A DNA stretch of 64,000 nucleotides from Massilia alkalitolerans DSM 17462 (GCF_000427785.1 NZ_ATYR01000015.1:83550-147549), one strand, 5' to 3'; positions 23,422 to 32,752 are shown, counted from the first letter of the stretch. The notes: generated by a model from the sequence alone, not told the origin. Program-made: numbers and translations.

Positions 23422-24468
23422 ATGTCTGACGATCGCCTCTACCCGCCGAACCTTGCTGAGCCGAACCTGGGTGACCAGATGGACCCGCTCGGTACCGCTG
23501 GCGCCGCAGCGCCGAGCGCGCCAGGGCCTGCACCGGCGGCCGCGAATGTGAAAATCGGCAAAGTGAAGAAGGAAAAAAAGAAGCTCTCTACCAAGCGGAA
23601 GGTGGCATACGGCATCGGTGGCGTGTTCGCTGCACTGCTCGGTCTCGTCGTGATCGCCGATGCGACAGCGCCGAAAGTCGAGGTGTACCCGCAGCCGACA
23701 GCGGCGATGGCAACCGCGGGCAGTTCGATGATGGGCGCAACTCCCGATGAAGCGGCGACGGTGATGGGCGGCGCGCCGGCAGGTGCACCGGCACCAGCCA
23801 CGGCACCTGAAGCTGCCGTGGGTCCTGCTCCGTCGCCGGCTGCGGCCGCCTCCACTCACGCTGCGGCTGCCGTCGCCGCGGCAGCCGGTACGACCGTAGC
23901 GCCTTCCCCAAATGGCGCACAGCCAGTCCAGATGGCTTTGGCACAGCCGCAAGCTGCTGCCGCTCCTGCGCCGGCCCCGGTCCCGACCAAGGCCTCGACA
24001 CCGGCATCGCCGTCCGAACAGATTGTTCTGGCCAAAGCCAAGCCCGAGCCTTCGGCGAAGGCGGCGACACCGACCCGTACTGAGGCGGATCTGGCAGCTC
24101 GCGTTGCGATGCTCGAACGTCGCCTGGCTCGCTATGAGCGCGCTGAAGCACAAGAGCGTGCGCGGGCGAAGGCAGCTGCGCGACGCGCGGCCGCGGTGAC
24201 GCCGGCACCGGTACAGCACGAGAAATTGAAGGTCGTGGCCCAAGTGGCGCCGGAACCGAAGAAACCCGTGATCCTGTCCGATGACAGCGTCCGCGTGATC
24301 GGTATGTCCACCCGCCATGGCGTGACCAGCGCACTCGTCGACTTTGGCGGGATGAAGCACCGCGTGTCGCGTGGTGAATCGCTGCCAGGGCTGGGCACCG
24401 TCCAGAACATTGCGGTCGACGCAGCCGGTAATCCGGTTGTTGAGGTCAACGGCGTTCGCTACCAGTAA
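23422..24468 (+). CDS. Bitopic membrane protein of the transfer channel, DotF/TraP position
   Basis: This encodes 348 residues. A basic patch (KVKKEKKKLSTKRK) precedes one membrane helix (~55-75), then a long Ala/Pro-rich periplasmic region, a short coiled coil (~210-250) and a small C-terminal PilP-like beta domain (RVIGMSTRHGVTSALVDFGG, then GLGTVQNIAVD). In IncI-type operons TraP stands at this place after TraO, and the topology matches DotF/IcmG. Sequence identity is too low by eye to be certain. Starts 16 bases after dotG. Confidence 0.6.
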   Translation: MSDDRLYPPNLAEPNLGDQMDPLGTAGAAAPSAPGPAPAAANVKIGKVKKEKKKLSTKRKVAYGIGGVFAALLGLVVIADATAPKVEVYPQPTAAMATAGSSMMGATPDEAATVMGGAPAGAPAPATAPEAAVGPAPSPAAAASTHAAAAVAAAAGTTVAPSPNGAQPVQMALAQPQAAAAPAPAPVPTKASTPASPSEQIVLAKAKPEPSAKAATPTRTEADLAARVAMLERRLARYERAEAQERARAKAAARRAAAVTPAPVQHEKLKVVAQVAPEPKKPVILSDDSVRVIGMSTRHGVTSALVDFGGMKHRVSRGESLPGLGTVQNIAVDAAGNPVVEVNGVRYQ

Positions 24469-24486
24469 TCGCAAGGAGCAACCGAC

Positions 24487-24990
24487 ATGGACCTCAATAC
24501 GCTGCTGGCCTCGTTTCATGAAGGGGCGGCTGTCGTCAAGGAGCTGGCGATCGCTGTTTGCTCGCTGGCGCTGGGCTGGTTTCTGGTCGGGAGCGCGGCG
24601 CACCGCATGACCAGGTGGAACGACGCTCGCCGCACGTATGGGTGGGGGTCTGTGTCGGCCAGGTTCCTGGTCGGGACCTTCTTCATCAATGCCAATGCGT
24701 ACATCAACATGCAGGTCCTGACCTGGACCGGCGAGGCGATGCCACTGACGAACTCGATGTCGGTTATGCCGGGCGGTGGGGACAGTGTCCCGAAGATGAT
24801 CCTCCAGTGCGTCCTGGCGTGGATGGCAACCCTGGGTGTGCTGGCCATCATCAAAGGCACGCGCCTCATCGTCAAGCTGGGCGACGGTGGGCAGACCCAG
24901 GTCGAGGATCCAGGATGGACCGCAGCGGTGTTCATCATCGCAGGCGCGTTCGGCGTGAACCTCTGGCGTTTCGTTGGCCCAATGATCTAG
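24487..24990 (+). CDS. Polytopic membrane protein, DotE/IcmC-like
   Basis: This encodes 167 residues with about four membrane helices: AIAVCSLALGWFLVGSAA, FLVGTFFINANAYIN, ILQCVLAWMATLGVLAII and TAAVFIIAGAFGVNLW. DotE/IcmC and DotP/IcmD are small related membrane proteins of type IVB systems. This one fits DotE/IcmC or TraQ in size and operon position. It is the last gene before an internal promoter-like element that begins right at its stop codon. Confidence 0.6.
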   Translation: MDLNTLLASFHEGAAVVKELAIAVCSLALGWFLVGSAAHRMTRWNDARRTYGWGSVSARFLVGTFFINANAYINMQVLTWTGEAMPLTNSMSVMPGGGDSVPKMILQCVLAWMATLGVLAIIKGTRLIVKLGDGGQTQVEDPGWTAAVFIIAGAFGVNLWRFVGPMI

Positions 24991-25022
24991 TTGCAACCAC
25001 GCAGAAAGAATTCGGCTATACA
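24991..25022 (+). promoter_or_regulatory. TTGCAACCACGCA promoter-like element inside the dot operon
   Basis: The element starts one base after the 24487 gene stop; TATACA starts 20 bases after TTGCAA (25017-25022). It would give the following genes (25067-30889) their own promoter. Confidence 0.7.
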
Positions 25023-25066
25023 CCGGATATGTAGTTAAAAACCACTCTAATTAAGGGAAATCCCAA

Positions 25067-25435
25067 ATGAAACTCTCGAAACACTTCCTGAAAGTTGCGG
25101 TCCCGGTCTTCGCGATCGGCATGATGGTTGCGGCGCCGGCGCGTGCCGATACCCTGTTCGAGCGCCTGCGCACAATCACCAGCAACCTGCCAGTGATCAA
25201 GGATCTGGCAATTTACGGCTTCTTCCTGGCCGGCCTCGTTGCGATCGGTTGGGCCGGTATGGAAATGCTCAAGAAGTCGAAAGGCCGCGCCGGCGAGGAC
25301 ACCAGCTGGGGCAGCATCGGCATCAAATTCATCGCCGGCGCCCTCATGGTCGCGCTCACCGGCACCACCGACACCATGACGCAGACCTTCGTGGGTACCT
25401 CGACCACCTCCAACTCTTCCGTCAACCTGCAGTAA
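25067..25435 (+). CDS. Small membrane protein with signal peptide, DotP/IcmD-like
   Basis: This encodes 122 residues. A cleavable-looking signal (ends AAPARA-DT, ~27) is followed by two membrane helices (DLAIYGFFLAGLVAIGWAGM and GIKFIAGALMVALTG). This resembles DotP/IcmD and TraR of type IVB systems and, in outline, pilin-like VirB2 proteins. It is placed between the DotE-like gene and dotN. A separate promoter may allow higher expression of this probable multi-copy subunit. Confidence 0.6.
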   Translation: MKLSKHFLKVAVPVFAIGMMVAAPARADTLFERLRTITSNLPVIKDLAIYGFFLAGLVAIGWAGMEMLKKSKGRAGEDTSWGSIGIKFIAGALMVALTGTTDTMTQTFVGTSTTSNSSVNLQ

Positions 25436-25440
25436 GCAAG

Positions 25441-26124
25441 ATGTCGGAACTCGTACCAGGCGTCAGCCGAAACACTTTCCGGGATCACGATCCGCAAGCG
25501 GAGGTGGCGGACGCCGCCTACCGTGCGAAACGTCCTTCGGTGCTGCAGCGCGCGTCGTACACATGCCAAGCATGCGGAGTGAAGTCGGGGAGCGGCCTGG
25601 AGGTGCACCACAAGGACTGCAATCACGCCAACAACGCGGATGAGAACTTCTCGCCGCAATGTGTGTTTTGCCATCCGGTCAACCATATCGGCGAGCTCGC
25701 CAGCCGTCTGGTTCGTGCAGACGAATCCGAGCTCGCCGGGGGTGCGTCGCACTTGGCGTACCTGCCGGACCTGCAGCAGTCTGACCTCTCGCACTTGATG
25801 CGCACCATCGGCCACGTGCTGGCCTCTTCGGATGCATCCGAAGAGGCGAAGGCCGATGCGCGAATGCTCCACGCCAGCTTGCTCGAGTACTCCCACTACA
25901 TCGAGTCTGTGTGGGGGTCGTCCAAGGCCTCGCACTTTGCAATCGCGCTGAAAGAGGTGAGCGAGCCAGTGTACGCGGGCCGCGCGGAGCCGATGAAGGG
26001 GCTGCGGGTTGTTTTTGGGCTCGGTGTGATCGCGAAGCAAGCGAAGAAGTTCGCTGACGAATTCGCGTCGCTGCCGATGTCCTCTTGGCCGTCGATCTTC
26101 ACTCGACGCACGGCCGCTAGATAA
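25441..26124 (+). CDS. dotN: DotN/IcmJ-like HNH-type zinc protein
   Basis: This encodes 227 residues from the ATG at 25441, 5 bases after the previous stop. The HNH-like zinc motif is YTCQACGVKSGSGLEVHHKDCNH...CVFCHPVNH (~40-80), with two CxxC pairs. In Legionella, IcmJ/DotN (208 residues) has this fold and is part of the DotL coupling-protein complex that recruits substrates. Here it would link the relaxosome to the channel. A true nuclease role cannot be excluded. The coupling protein DotL was not found in the window. Confidence 0.72.
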   Translation: MSELVPGVSRNTFRDHDPQAEVADAAYRAKRPSVLQRASYTCQACGVKSGSGLEVHHKDCNHANNADENFSPQCVFCHPVNHIGELASRLVRADESELAGGASHLAYLPDLQQSDLSHLMRTIGHVLASSDASEEAKADARMLHASLLEYSHYIESVWGSSKASHFAIALKEVSEPVYAGRAEPMKGLRVVFGLGVIAKQAKKFADEFASLPMSSWPSIFTRRTAAR

Positions 26125-26156
26125 GAATTAATGAAGCACGGAAGCACAGGGATCTG

Positions 26157-27437
26157 ATGTTTGAGCTGAATGTAACGCACCGCAAGGCGGCGCAGGCGGA
26201 ACCGAAGCCGTCACCTCGCGAGGTGGCCGAGAAGCTCATGGTTGGTATCGTCCTTCACGATAACCGCAACACGCTCGCGGAAGGGTGGGCGTTCCTCCCG
26301 CACCGCGAGCCGTTTCGTGTGCGTGGCCTGTACGACCTGCCGAATGACGTCCTGTGGATCTCATCGGGCGACTTCCAGGACTTCCGCAAGCTCGGCGGCG
26401 CACAGATGCACCATGTGCGGCGCACGGGCTACTTGGGCCTGAAACTGTCCGAGATCGCCACCGACTTCGGCATCCGGATCGACGGGCACCATGCGCTCGA
26501 AGGCGGCAAAGCCCTGGTGGTCTATGTCCAGCATGCCGTGCGAATGGCCGTCGAGGTCTACAAGCTGGATGACCCGACCCGCAACCTCCAGGACGACACC
26601 CTAGTGGCCACGATCAGCAAGGCCCTGCCTCCGACATCACCGTCCAAGGATATGCTGCTGCGCAAGCTCTCGTCCGCATACCAGAGCTGGTCGTCGAAAT
26701 ACACGCCCTTCATGGATAACTGCGTTCGCGTGCGCCTGCGCTTTAACCGCATGCCATACGCTGAATGGCTGTTGAGTAATCCGGTCCCCGATTCGGGATG
26801 GTCTCATGCGCTGTCCGACGTTGGCTTCGACCACGATGCGGTCATGGCCGGCACCTTCCCGCCGACCTTGATCGAGTGTGTCGTGGAGCTCGACGGCGTG
26901 CCAGCTGAGCTGGCGGGTCTGATCGCCTACGGCTTCGGCGCATCGCGGCAGCGCTCCAAGCGCAGCTGGATGACGGACGTCGAGTATCGCTGGGTGAGCC
27001 GCTACGCCCGAGTCCACGTGAAGTCGTACCTGGTGTCGTTGACGTGTCTGCCGCTGCCTTCGGGCTGCCAACTGCCGTCGGGCCTTACCCAGGATCGTCT
27101 AATCAAGGCTCTGCCGGCTACCGGACTCGTGTCTTATGTCCACTGCCAAGCGCTGATGGCGGCGAAGTACTCGCGTGTGACCAACGACCAGGAATACGAC
27201 GTACATGCCACGTGGTTACGCGCGCACGACCGAGCAATTTGTTTCGAAGCCGCTCTACGCATGCAGCAGGCCGGGTTCCAAGTCTCCGGGTACGGAAACG
27301 GCTCGGTCATGGTCAACGTCGATCGCGAAAAGCTGGTCGAGCTGGAGCAGGCCGCGATTGCGAACGACTTCACGATGCCGCGCTGGAATGCGCTTCTACA
27401 GGAGTTTGGCTATGTTAGCCCCGATCATTCCCATTGA
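26157..27437 (+). CDS. Unknown 426-residue protein of the transfer operon
   Basis: I recognise no family. It is soluble and mixed alpha/beta, without a signal or membrane segment. It starts MFELNVTHRKAAQAEPKPSP and includes RVRGLYDLPNDVLWISSGDFQDF and YRWVSRYARVHVKSYLVSLTCLPLP. It lies between dotN and dotO and overlaps the next small gene by 26 bases. Position suggests a cytosolic transfer factor, perhaps part of the coupling complex. Confidence 0.6.
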   Translation: MFELNVTHRKAAQAEPKPSPREVAEKLMVGIVLHDNRNTLAEGWAFLPHREPFRVRGLYDLPNDVLWISSGDFQDFRKLGGAQMHHVRRTGYLGLKLSEIATDFGIRIDGHHALEGGKALVVYVQHAVRMAVEVYKLDDPTRNLQDDTLVATISKALPPTSPSKDMLLRKLSSAYQSWSSKYTPFMDNCVRVRLRFNRMPYAEWLLSNPVPDSGWSHALSDVGFDHDAVMAGTFPPTLIECVVELDGVPAELAGLIAYGFGASRQRSKRSWMTDVEYRWVSRYARVHVKSYLVSLTCLPLPSGCQLPSGLTQDRLIKALPATGLVSYVHCQALMAAKYSRVTNDQEYDVHATWLRAHDRAICFEAALRMQQAGFQVSGYGNGSVMVNVDREKLVELEQAAIANDFTMPRWNALLQEFGYVSPDHSH

Positions 27438-27702
27438 TCCCCTCGATCGGGCGATCAGCCAGATTGTCTGGCGGTTGCCGCTTGAGCTGACCGCGGAGAT
27501 GGATGCCATCTTCCATTTGACCCCGGTCCAGCGGATCCAGCGCCTGATGGAGATCATCACCACGGCCGCGAAGCGTGATCCCAAAATCGTCGAGGTCCTG
27601 CGTCAGCCGGATGTGCTGCCAGGTCTCAAGCAGATTGCAGACGATCGCCGGGCCGAGCAAGACCTGGTTGCCCAGCAGCAGAGCCCGGCACGCGCGCCGT
27701 AG
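27412..27702 (+). CDS. Small helical protein between 26157 gene and dotO
   Basis: This encodes 96 residues from the ATG at 27412, chosen for the CAGGAG ribosome binding site inside the preceding gene. It is all helical and soluble (IVWRLPLELTAEMDAIFHLTPVQRIQRLMEIITTAAKRD). IncI-type operons have small genes (traS, traT) near here. No family recognised. The overlap indicates coupling with the 26157 gene. Confidence 0.55.
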   Translation: MLAPIIPIDPLDRAISQIVWRLPLELTAEMDAIFHLTPVQRIQRLMEIITTAAKRDPKIVEVLRQPDVLPGLKQIADDRRAEQDLVAQQQSPARAP

Positions 27703-27736
27703 GCGGCGCGCATCCATCCCTTACACGAGTAGCAAT

Positions 27737-30700
27737 ATGACAAACATCCTGCTTTCCCTCGCCGAGTCGGCGCACGATAACCTGGGCGGCGGTAGCGCCA
27801 TGGTGCACTGCCAGTGGCGTGGCGCCGTGGTACCGTCCCAGCGTCTGGATCAGGGGGCATTCATCAGCGAGCTGCTGCAGGACAGCCACCTGCCGCAGAG
27901 CACGCACGGTGGAGCTGTCGCCAGCGACGAAGGCCCTTTCCCTGAGCCGTATTCGCTGGAGATGGCAGACGGAACGCTCGTGTCGTTCCTGCTGGTACGA
28001 GGTGCGCGCACGAACATCCGCGAGGCTGACGCGGCGCGCATGGCTGAGCTGGTCTCGGCGAACGTCGCAGCGTATATGGCCGGCGGAAGCGGGAGCTCGT
28101 ACTCGTTCGGCCTCTACTTCCTGCACGACCCCAACACCGCCGCGCAGGTATTCGAGCAGAAGATCGCGCCGATGTTGGCCACGGCCAAGCGTCTGGGTGG
28201 CGACGCCGAGTCGTATCGGCGTGACCTGGCGTCTCGGCTGGCGAGTGGTGCAGCTGAAGAGATGACGCTCCTCACCGTGCGCACGCACATGAAGGCTCTC
28301 CGTCGGGATGAGCTCAAGCGCGCGACGGAGCAGTACCAGGAAATGATCAAGAAGATCATGGAGACTGGGAAGGGCATAGAGAACCTGCCTATGGCGATGA
28401 CGTCGCCGTTCGGCCAGGTGCTGCTCAGCCGCAGTCCTGCGATCCTGCAGCGCCACGAAGGCCTGGTCAAGAACCTCTTGAGCGACTTCAACAGCCGCGC
28501 CATTGGCCTGTCGATGCAGCTGATGGCCGTGCGTGAGGCCTTCGAAAGGGTGCGCCGCTTCGGCGATCGCGAGATCCCCTTCCAGCCAGGCTGGACAGCG
28601 CGGCTTCTCGGGCAGGAGGGCTCGATCTACTCCGCGACGGCAGACAACGGCTCGCCGGCGCCACTGGCGCTGGGAATGCAGGTGCTCACCCGGAAAGTGA
28701 TCGGCCATATCGATAACTACGAGACCGCCAGTATCGGGCACACCTGGTACGGCACCGCGGTGATGGAGGTTGGGCCTGTCTCGCCTCGCAAGCTTCCATC
28801 CCAAACCATCTTCGCGGCGCTGATGCAAAAGGTTCGTGCCGTCGGCATCCCGATGAGCATCTCGTACGAGATCTTGCCGAAGGGGCTCGAGTACAACAAG
28901 CTCAACCAGTTGCTCAATGCGTTCCTGGCGCCCTTCAATGCGACCAACCGGCAGATCCGCGACGCATACAAGGAACTGCGAGACCATCACGAACGTAGTG
29001 CTGCGACAGACCCGATCATCGGCCTGCGCGTGTCGTTCGCCACCTGGGACCGGTCGAAAGAGAAGGCCGAGAGCGCACTTCAAGAGCTCGACCTCGCTGT
29101 CAAGAGCTGGGGCGGTATGCAGGCCTCGCCCGAGACCGGTGAGCCAGACGTTGCACGCCTCTCCAGCATCCCGGAATACACCACCGCAAGCGTGGCGCCA
29201 GTGGTGCCAGCGCCGCTTTCCGATGCGGTGTACATGTCGCCGCTGATGCGCCCGGCCTCGCCATGGGAGTTCGGACAGCTTCAATTCAAGACCAGTGACG
29301 GCGTGATCTACCCGGTGCAGATCGGATCGAGGAAGCACGCGTCCTTCGTCTCGGGCTGGTGCGCACCCTCGGGTTCCGGCAAGTCCTTCCTGATCAACCG
29401 GATGATGTACAGCCTCTCGCTCACGCCCGGCGCCCAGCAGTTGCCATACGCACTGCTAATCGACGTTGGCTACTCGGGCAAGGGCTTCCTGCGGCACCTG
29501 CGCACGGTCCTCCCGCCAGCGTTGCACGACCAGCTGGTGTATTTCAAGGTGCTGAACGATGCCGAGTACTGCGTCAATCCGCACGATCTGCAGCTGGGCT
29601 GCAAGGGGCCGACGGGCATGGAGTTGGACTTCCAGGTCGCGGTCTACGAGGTGATCTTCAAGAGTTTGGGCGAGGAGGCCAGTGCATTCATCAAGGCGAT
29701 GATCGCAGAGGCTTATCGGATGTTCGGGCCTGATTCGACCGACGCCAGGATCTGGCAGTCGGCCTATAGCGAAGACATCAGTCGCCAGCTCGAGGAGATC
29801 GGTTTTGAGATCGACCATGCGAAGCCGCCGACTGTCTACATGGCCGTAGATGCCCTGTTTGCAGCTGGCCGCATCGAGGCAGCCCGCATCGCTCAACGCT
29901 TCGCCGTGCCCCGCATGGAGGATATGACCAAGGTGCTGCAGAGCGATCGTATTCGCTCCGTCTACGGCACCGCGAAGATTAACGATGAGCTCATGGTCGA
30001 TCGTGCATCTCGCGCCTTGATGAATGCGACCTCAGAGTATGCGGTCCTCGCCGGCGTCACGCGCGTCAATGTCGACAACGCCCGCATCATGGTGGCCGAC
30101 CTGCAAAATGTTCTCGGCGGCTCTTCGGCCAGCGGCCGGGAGTTCGCAGGGATGATGTATCTGTACGCACGCCACCTCGGTGCGCGCAACTTCTTCCTGG
30201 ACGTCGATGAGATGGCAACCTTGGTTCGACCCGCGTACAAGGACTACCAGATGCGCCGTGTCCGCGAAATCCAGCAGACGCCGAAGGTGCTCACGTACGA
30301 AGAATGGCACAACGTCAATTCAGTGAAGGGCCTGGTCAACCTGAATGAGAAGGAAACGCGCGAGACCCGTAAGTTCAAGGTCTACCTGAACTTCGTGACC
30401 CAGTACGTCACCGACCTCCCGAGCGCGATCCTCGACGGCACGACGACCCTTATGGTCACCGGGCAGCAGTCGGAAAAGCAGAACGTGTTTGCGAAGGATG
30501 CACTGGGCCTGTCGAATACCGACCTGGACATTCTGCGAAACGGTCTGGATCGAGTGGGCCGTATCTGGTCGTGGTTCCGTCTGCGCGATGGCATGGTGAC
30601 GGCGGTCTTTGATAACGAGGTCGGTCCGATCGAGACCTGGTGCTACACCACCGACGATACCGACGGACCACTGCGTAATGAGCTCGAGCTGCTGATCGGC

Positions 30701-30889
30701 GAGCGCGAAGCTCTCCAGTGCCTTGCCCGTGAATTCCCCAAGGGGTCGGCTGCATCGTACATCGAGCAGCGCAGCCGGATCATGGGTACCGACCGGGTGG
30801 GCGACAGGTCCACGACCATTACGTCGATCATCGCCAGGGAAATTGCCGAGCGCTACCACGAATCGGCGCGCGCGCTGCAGGCCGCCTGA
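27737..30889 (+). CDS. dotO: DotO/IcmB (IncI TraU-type) secretion ATPase
   Basis: This encodes 1050 residues from the ATG at 27737. It is the VirB4-class motor of type IVB systems, anchored at the inner membrane side and energising channel assembly and transfer. Walker A is APSGSGKSF (~543) and Walker B is NFFLDVDEMATLV (~818). The C-terminal NGLDRVGRIWSWFRLRDG region is typical of the family. Length agrees with IcmB/DotO (~1009). It ends the recognisable dot cluster; DotA, DotB, DotC, DotD and DotL must lie elsewhere if the system is complete. Confidence 0.9.
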   Translation: MTNILLSLAESAHDNLGGGSAMVHCQWRGAVVPSQRLDQGAFISELLQDSHLPQSTHGGAVASDEGPFPEPYSLEMADGTLVSFLLVRGARTNIREADAARMAELVSANVAAYMAGGSGSSYSFGLYFLHDPNTAAQVFEQKIAPMLATAKRLGGDAESYRRDLASRLASGAAEEMTLLTVRTHMKALRRDELKRATEQYQEMIKKIMETGKGIENLPMAMTSPFGQVLLSRSPAILQRHEGLVKNLLSDFNSRAIGLSMQLMAVREAFERVRRFGDREIPFQPGWTARLLGQEGSIYSATADNGSPAPLALGMQVLTRKVIGHIDNYETASIGHTWYGTAVMEVGPVSPRKLPSQTIFAALMQKVRAVGIPMSISYEILPKGLEYNKLNQLLNAFLAPFNATNRQIRDAYKELRDHHERSAATDPIIGLRVSFATWDRSKEKAESALQELDLAVKSWGGMQASPETGEPDVARLSSIPEYTTASVAPVVPAPLSDAVYMSPLMRPASPWEFGQLQFKTSDGVIYPVQIGSRKHASFVSGWCAPSGSGKSFLINRMMYSLSLTPGAQQLPYALLIDVGYSGKGFLRHLRTVLPPALHDQLVYFKVLNDAEYCVNPHDLQLGCKGPTGMELDFQVAVYEVIFKSLGEEASAFIKAMIAEAYRMFGPDSTDARIWQSAYSEDISRQLEEIGFEIDHAKPPTVYMAVDALFAAGRIEAARIAQRFAVPRMEDMTKVLQSDRIRSVYGTAKINDELMVDRASRALMNATSEYAVLAGVTRVNVDNARIMVADLQNVLGGSSASGREFAGMMYLYARHLGARNFFLDVDEMATLVRPAYKDYQMRRVREIQQTPKVLTYEEWHNVNSVKGLVNLNEKETRETRKFKVYLNFVTQYVTDLPSAILDGTTTLMVTGQQSEKQNVFAKDALGLSNTDLDILRNGLDRVGRIWSWFRLRDGMVTAVFDNEVGPIETWCYTTDDTDGPLRNELELLIGEREALQCLAREFPKGSAASYIEQRSRIMGTDRVGDRSTTITSIIAREIAERYHESARALQAA

Positions 30890-30894
30890 TAGGA

Positions 30895-30939
30895 GCCCGA
30901 TGTTATGCACAAAAAAGTGGATAACTAGGGCCTTTTTTT
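30895..30939 (+). terminator. Terminator-like hairpin after dotO
   Basis: GCCC (30895-30898) pairs with GGGC (30928-30931), and inside it TTATGCAC (30903-30910) pairs with GTGGATAA (30917-30924) with one G-G mismatch. TTTTTTT follows (30933-30939). The inner words also look like inverted DnaA boxes, which may be coincidence. Confidence 0.55.
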
Positions 30940-31044
30940 CGTCCAAAGCCAGTGCCCATGCGGTTTCCATCGGGAATGACAAAAAACAGGCAGGTCCCGG
31001 ATCACCGCTCCGAAATGGGCTTTTCACTACCGGAGAACTGAAGC

Positions 31045-31710
31045 ATGAAAAAGACGATGACGCCCGTGAGCCGCGGCGATGTAGCAGTAGGCGCCTTGCT
31101 CGGTGGCGTGGCCGCTTGTGTAGGCGCGGTGGCGCTCGGTCCTGTGGGCCTGGTGCTGGGCGCGGTCCTGGGGGTGGGCGTATCGGTGGAGCGCCGGCGC
31201 CAGCGCGCCGCGCTACAGGCCCGGATCGATAACCCCGCGCTCGTCGAGTGGGATGTGGTCATCGAGCGGGTCCATGTTGGCACCCTGTCCGATGCCGGCC
31301 TGGCCGAGCTGGAGAAGGGCGTGCTCGAAGACTGGCATGTCTACCGTAGCCAGGCTCTCAACCTCCTGAGCACCGCAATCCGGGCGGCGCAGATGCTGGC
31401 TTGGGTCGTGCCGGTTGCACTCTTCTGGGCAGCGCTTGCCGCCGTGGTCAATCCAGAGGCGATTCGCACGGCCGTGAGCGACCTGCAAGCGATGACCGGG
31501 ATGGCGAGCGCAATTGCGCACGTGACGCTATCTGCCGCTGGCATCCTTTGGGTGGTGCTGATGGCCATTGCGGTCGGATTTTATCCGTGCCTGGGCTACG
31601 TGAACATGTTCAGCGCCGAAACCGCACGCGCAGTGCGCCATCGCGTGCGTGTTGTAGCCGACGGCCGCATGATGCTCGTCCCACATCCGGCAGCCGCCGT
31701 CGCCGCTTGA
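31045..31710 (+). CDS. Membrane protein with Gly-rich N-terminal helix
   Basis: This encodes 221 residues. A glycine-zipper-like hydrophobic segment (~14-48) is followed by a soluble helical part and two C-terminal membrane helices (~115-140 and ~160-190). It follows dotO after a terminator-like hairpin. IncI operons have TraX/TraY-type membrane proteins downstream of traU, but this is too short for DotA/TraY. Function unknown; an accessory role in transfer or exclusion is possible. Confidence 0.55.
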   Translation: MKKTMTPVSRGDVAVGALLGGVAACVGAVALGPVGLVLGAVLGVGVSVERRRQRAALQARIDNPALVEWDVVIERVHVGTLSDAGLAELEKGVLEDWHVYRSQALNLLSTAIRAAQMLAWVVPVALFWAALAAVVNPEAIRTAVSDLQAMTGMASAIAHVTLSAAGILWVVLMAIAVGFYPCLGYVNMFSAETARAVRHRVRVVADGRMMLVPHPAAAVAA

Positions 31711-31740
31711 CCGAGAGGTTCCGGGGAGCGCAAGCACTTT

Positions 31741-31772
31741 TTGCAACCACGCCTGACCGAAATTTTTATGAT
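31741..31772 (+). promoter_or_regulatory. TTGCAACCACGCC promoter-like element for the 31902 gene
   Basis: A perfect element at 31741 with TATGAT starting 20 bases after TTGCAA (31767-31772), one of the two best -10 matches in the set. It precedes a strongly codon-biased gene. Confidence 0.75.
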
Positions 31773-31901
31773 GGGCTCATCAGCGATCGCACAGCGGTTT
31801 GCTGAAGCGGTTAAGCAGCAAAAAGTTTAAGCGATATGGCATCGTCATCGGCCCAGACGCTGCCCACCAGTCCTGGGCCAATTTCTACAAAGGGAATCAT
31901 C

Positions 31902-32693
31902 ATGTTCGGTCGCATCAACGGCAACAGCAACGGCAACACCACCTGGGTCAACTACAACGGCAAGACCGGCCTGTTCACCATCGATCACCGCGAGCAAAAT
32001 GCCGAAGGCAGCTACCGCGAGCACCTGACCACCACTGGCCGTAAGGTCTACAAAGAAGAATACCCGGACATGATCTCGGCGTTCGTGCGTCGCGTGATCG
32101 TCAAGGAAGAAGAAGTCTACCAACAGCAGGGCGTCTTTGAGAACAAGATCCTGGTGTCGCTGCGCAGCCCGGACGGCAAGGACGCCGTCGTCAAGTTCAG
32201 CATGGGCAGCAGCGCACTCCAGGTCCTGGGCGCCATCAACGCCGCTGACCTGACCCAGCCGATCACCCTGAAGAGCTACGTCTTCCCGGCCGGTAGCAAG
32301 GGCAAAGACAAGGAGGGCAACGAAGTCATCCGCCAGAAAGACGAAGTGCGTCTGGTCGGCTACCAGGGCGAGCAGAAGCTGGCCAACAAGTACGGCGAAG
32401 GCGAAGTGCAGATTCCGCGCGTCGAGAAGATCGAAGTGACGAACCCGGCCGGTAAAGTGATCAGCACCGTCAACGACTTCTCCGCGCAACACGAGTTCAC
32501 CCTCGAACTGGCGCGCGCAGTGGACGCGAAAGTGAAGGCTGCTTCCGGCGCCCAGCCGGCACCGGTGGCGCCGCAGGCTCAGCCGGCACCGGCCGCAAGG
32601 CTCGACGAGGATACCTCGCTGAACGTGGCCGACATCCTGGGCGAAGAAGACGGCGGTGCCGCCGACGCAAACGCTTTCGGCAACAACCCGTAA
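31902..32693 (+). CDS. Probable ssDNA-binding-like protein with acidic tail
   Basis: This encodes 263 residues from the ATG at 31902 (AGGGA ribosome binding site). The N-terminal ~200 are beta-rich (TTWVNYNGKTGLFTI, ENKILVSLRSPDGKDAVVKF, EVRLVGYQGEQKL). The C-terminus is a Pro/Ala linker and an acidic tail (LNVADILGEEDGG). An OB-like body with an acidic tail is the plan of phage and plasmid ssDNA-binding proteins, but I cannot confirm the fold. Codon use is the most biased in the window, pointing to high expression. It has its own promoter and its own terminator, now split by the IS. Confidence 0.5.
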   Translation: MFGRINGNSNGNTTWVNYNGKTGLFTIDHREQNAEGSYREHLTTTGRKVYKEEYPDMISAFVRRVIVKEEEVYQQQGVFENKILVSLRSPDGKDAVVKFSMGSSALQVLGAINAADLTQPITLKSYVFPAGSKGKDKEGNEVIRQKDEVRLVGYQGEQKLANKYGEGEVQIPRVEKIEVTNPAGKVISTVNDFSAQHEFTLELARAVDAKVKAASGAQPAPVAPQAQPAPAARLDEDTSLNVADILGEEDGGAADANAFGNNP

Positions 32694-32725
32694 GCGAACT
32701 CGGCCGCGAGAGCGGTCGTCTGTAC

Positions 32726-32743
32726 AAAGCCTCGCCATGTGCG
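32726..32743 (+). terminator. Left half of an intrinsic terminator, split by the IS
   Basis: AAAGCCTCGC (32726-32735) pairs with GCGGGGCTTT (34163-34172), which is followed by a further TTT. Together, around a short CATGT-type loop, they make a typical intrinsic terminator for the 31902 gene. The IS sits between the arms. Confidence 0.75.
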
Positions 32744-32752
32744 TAATGCCAG

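Noticed and set aside
22504..25023. 839-codon minus-strand frame across dotG and following genes
   Set aside because: Arg/Cys/Ser-rich mirror of GC-rich coding sequence; it crosses several real plus-strand genes and has no domain.
30903..30924. Inverted DnaA-box-like words after dotO
   Set aside because: TTATGCAC and GTGGATAA are better explained as the inner stem of a terminator followed by seven Ts.
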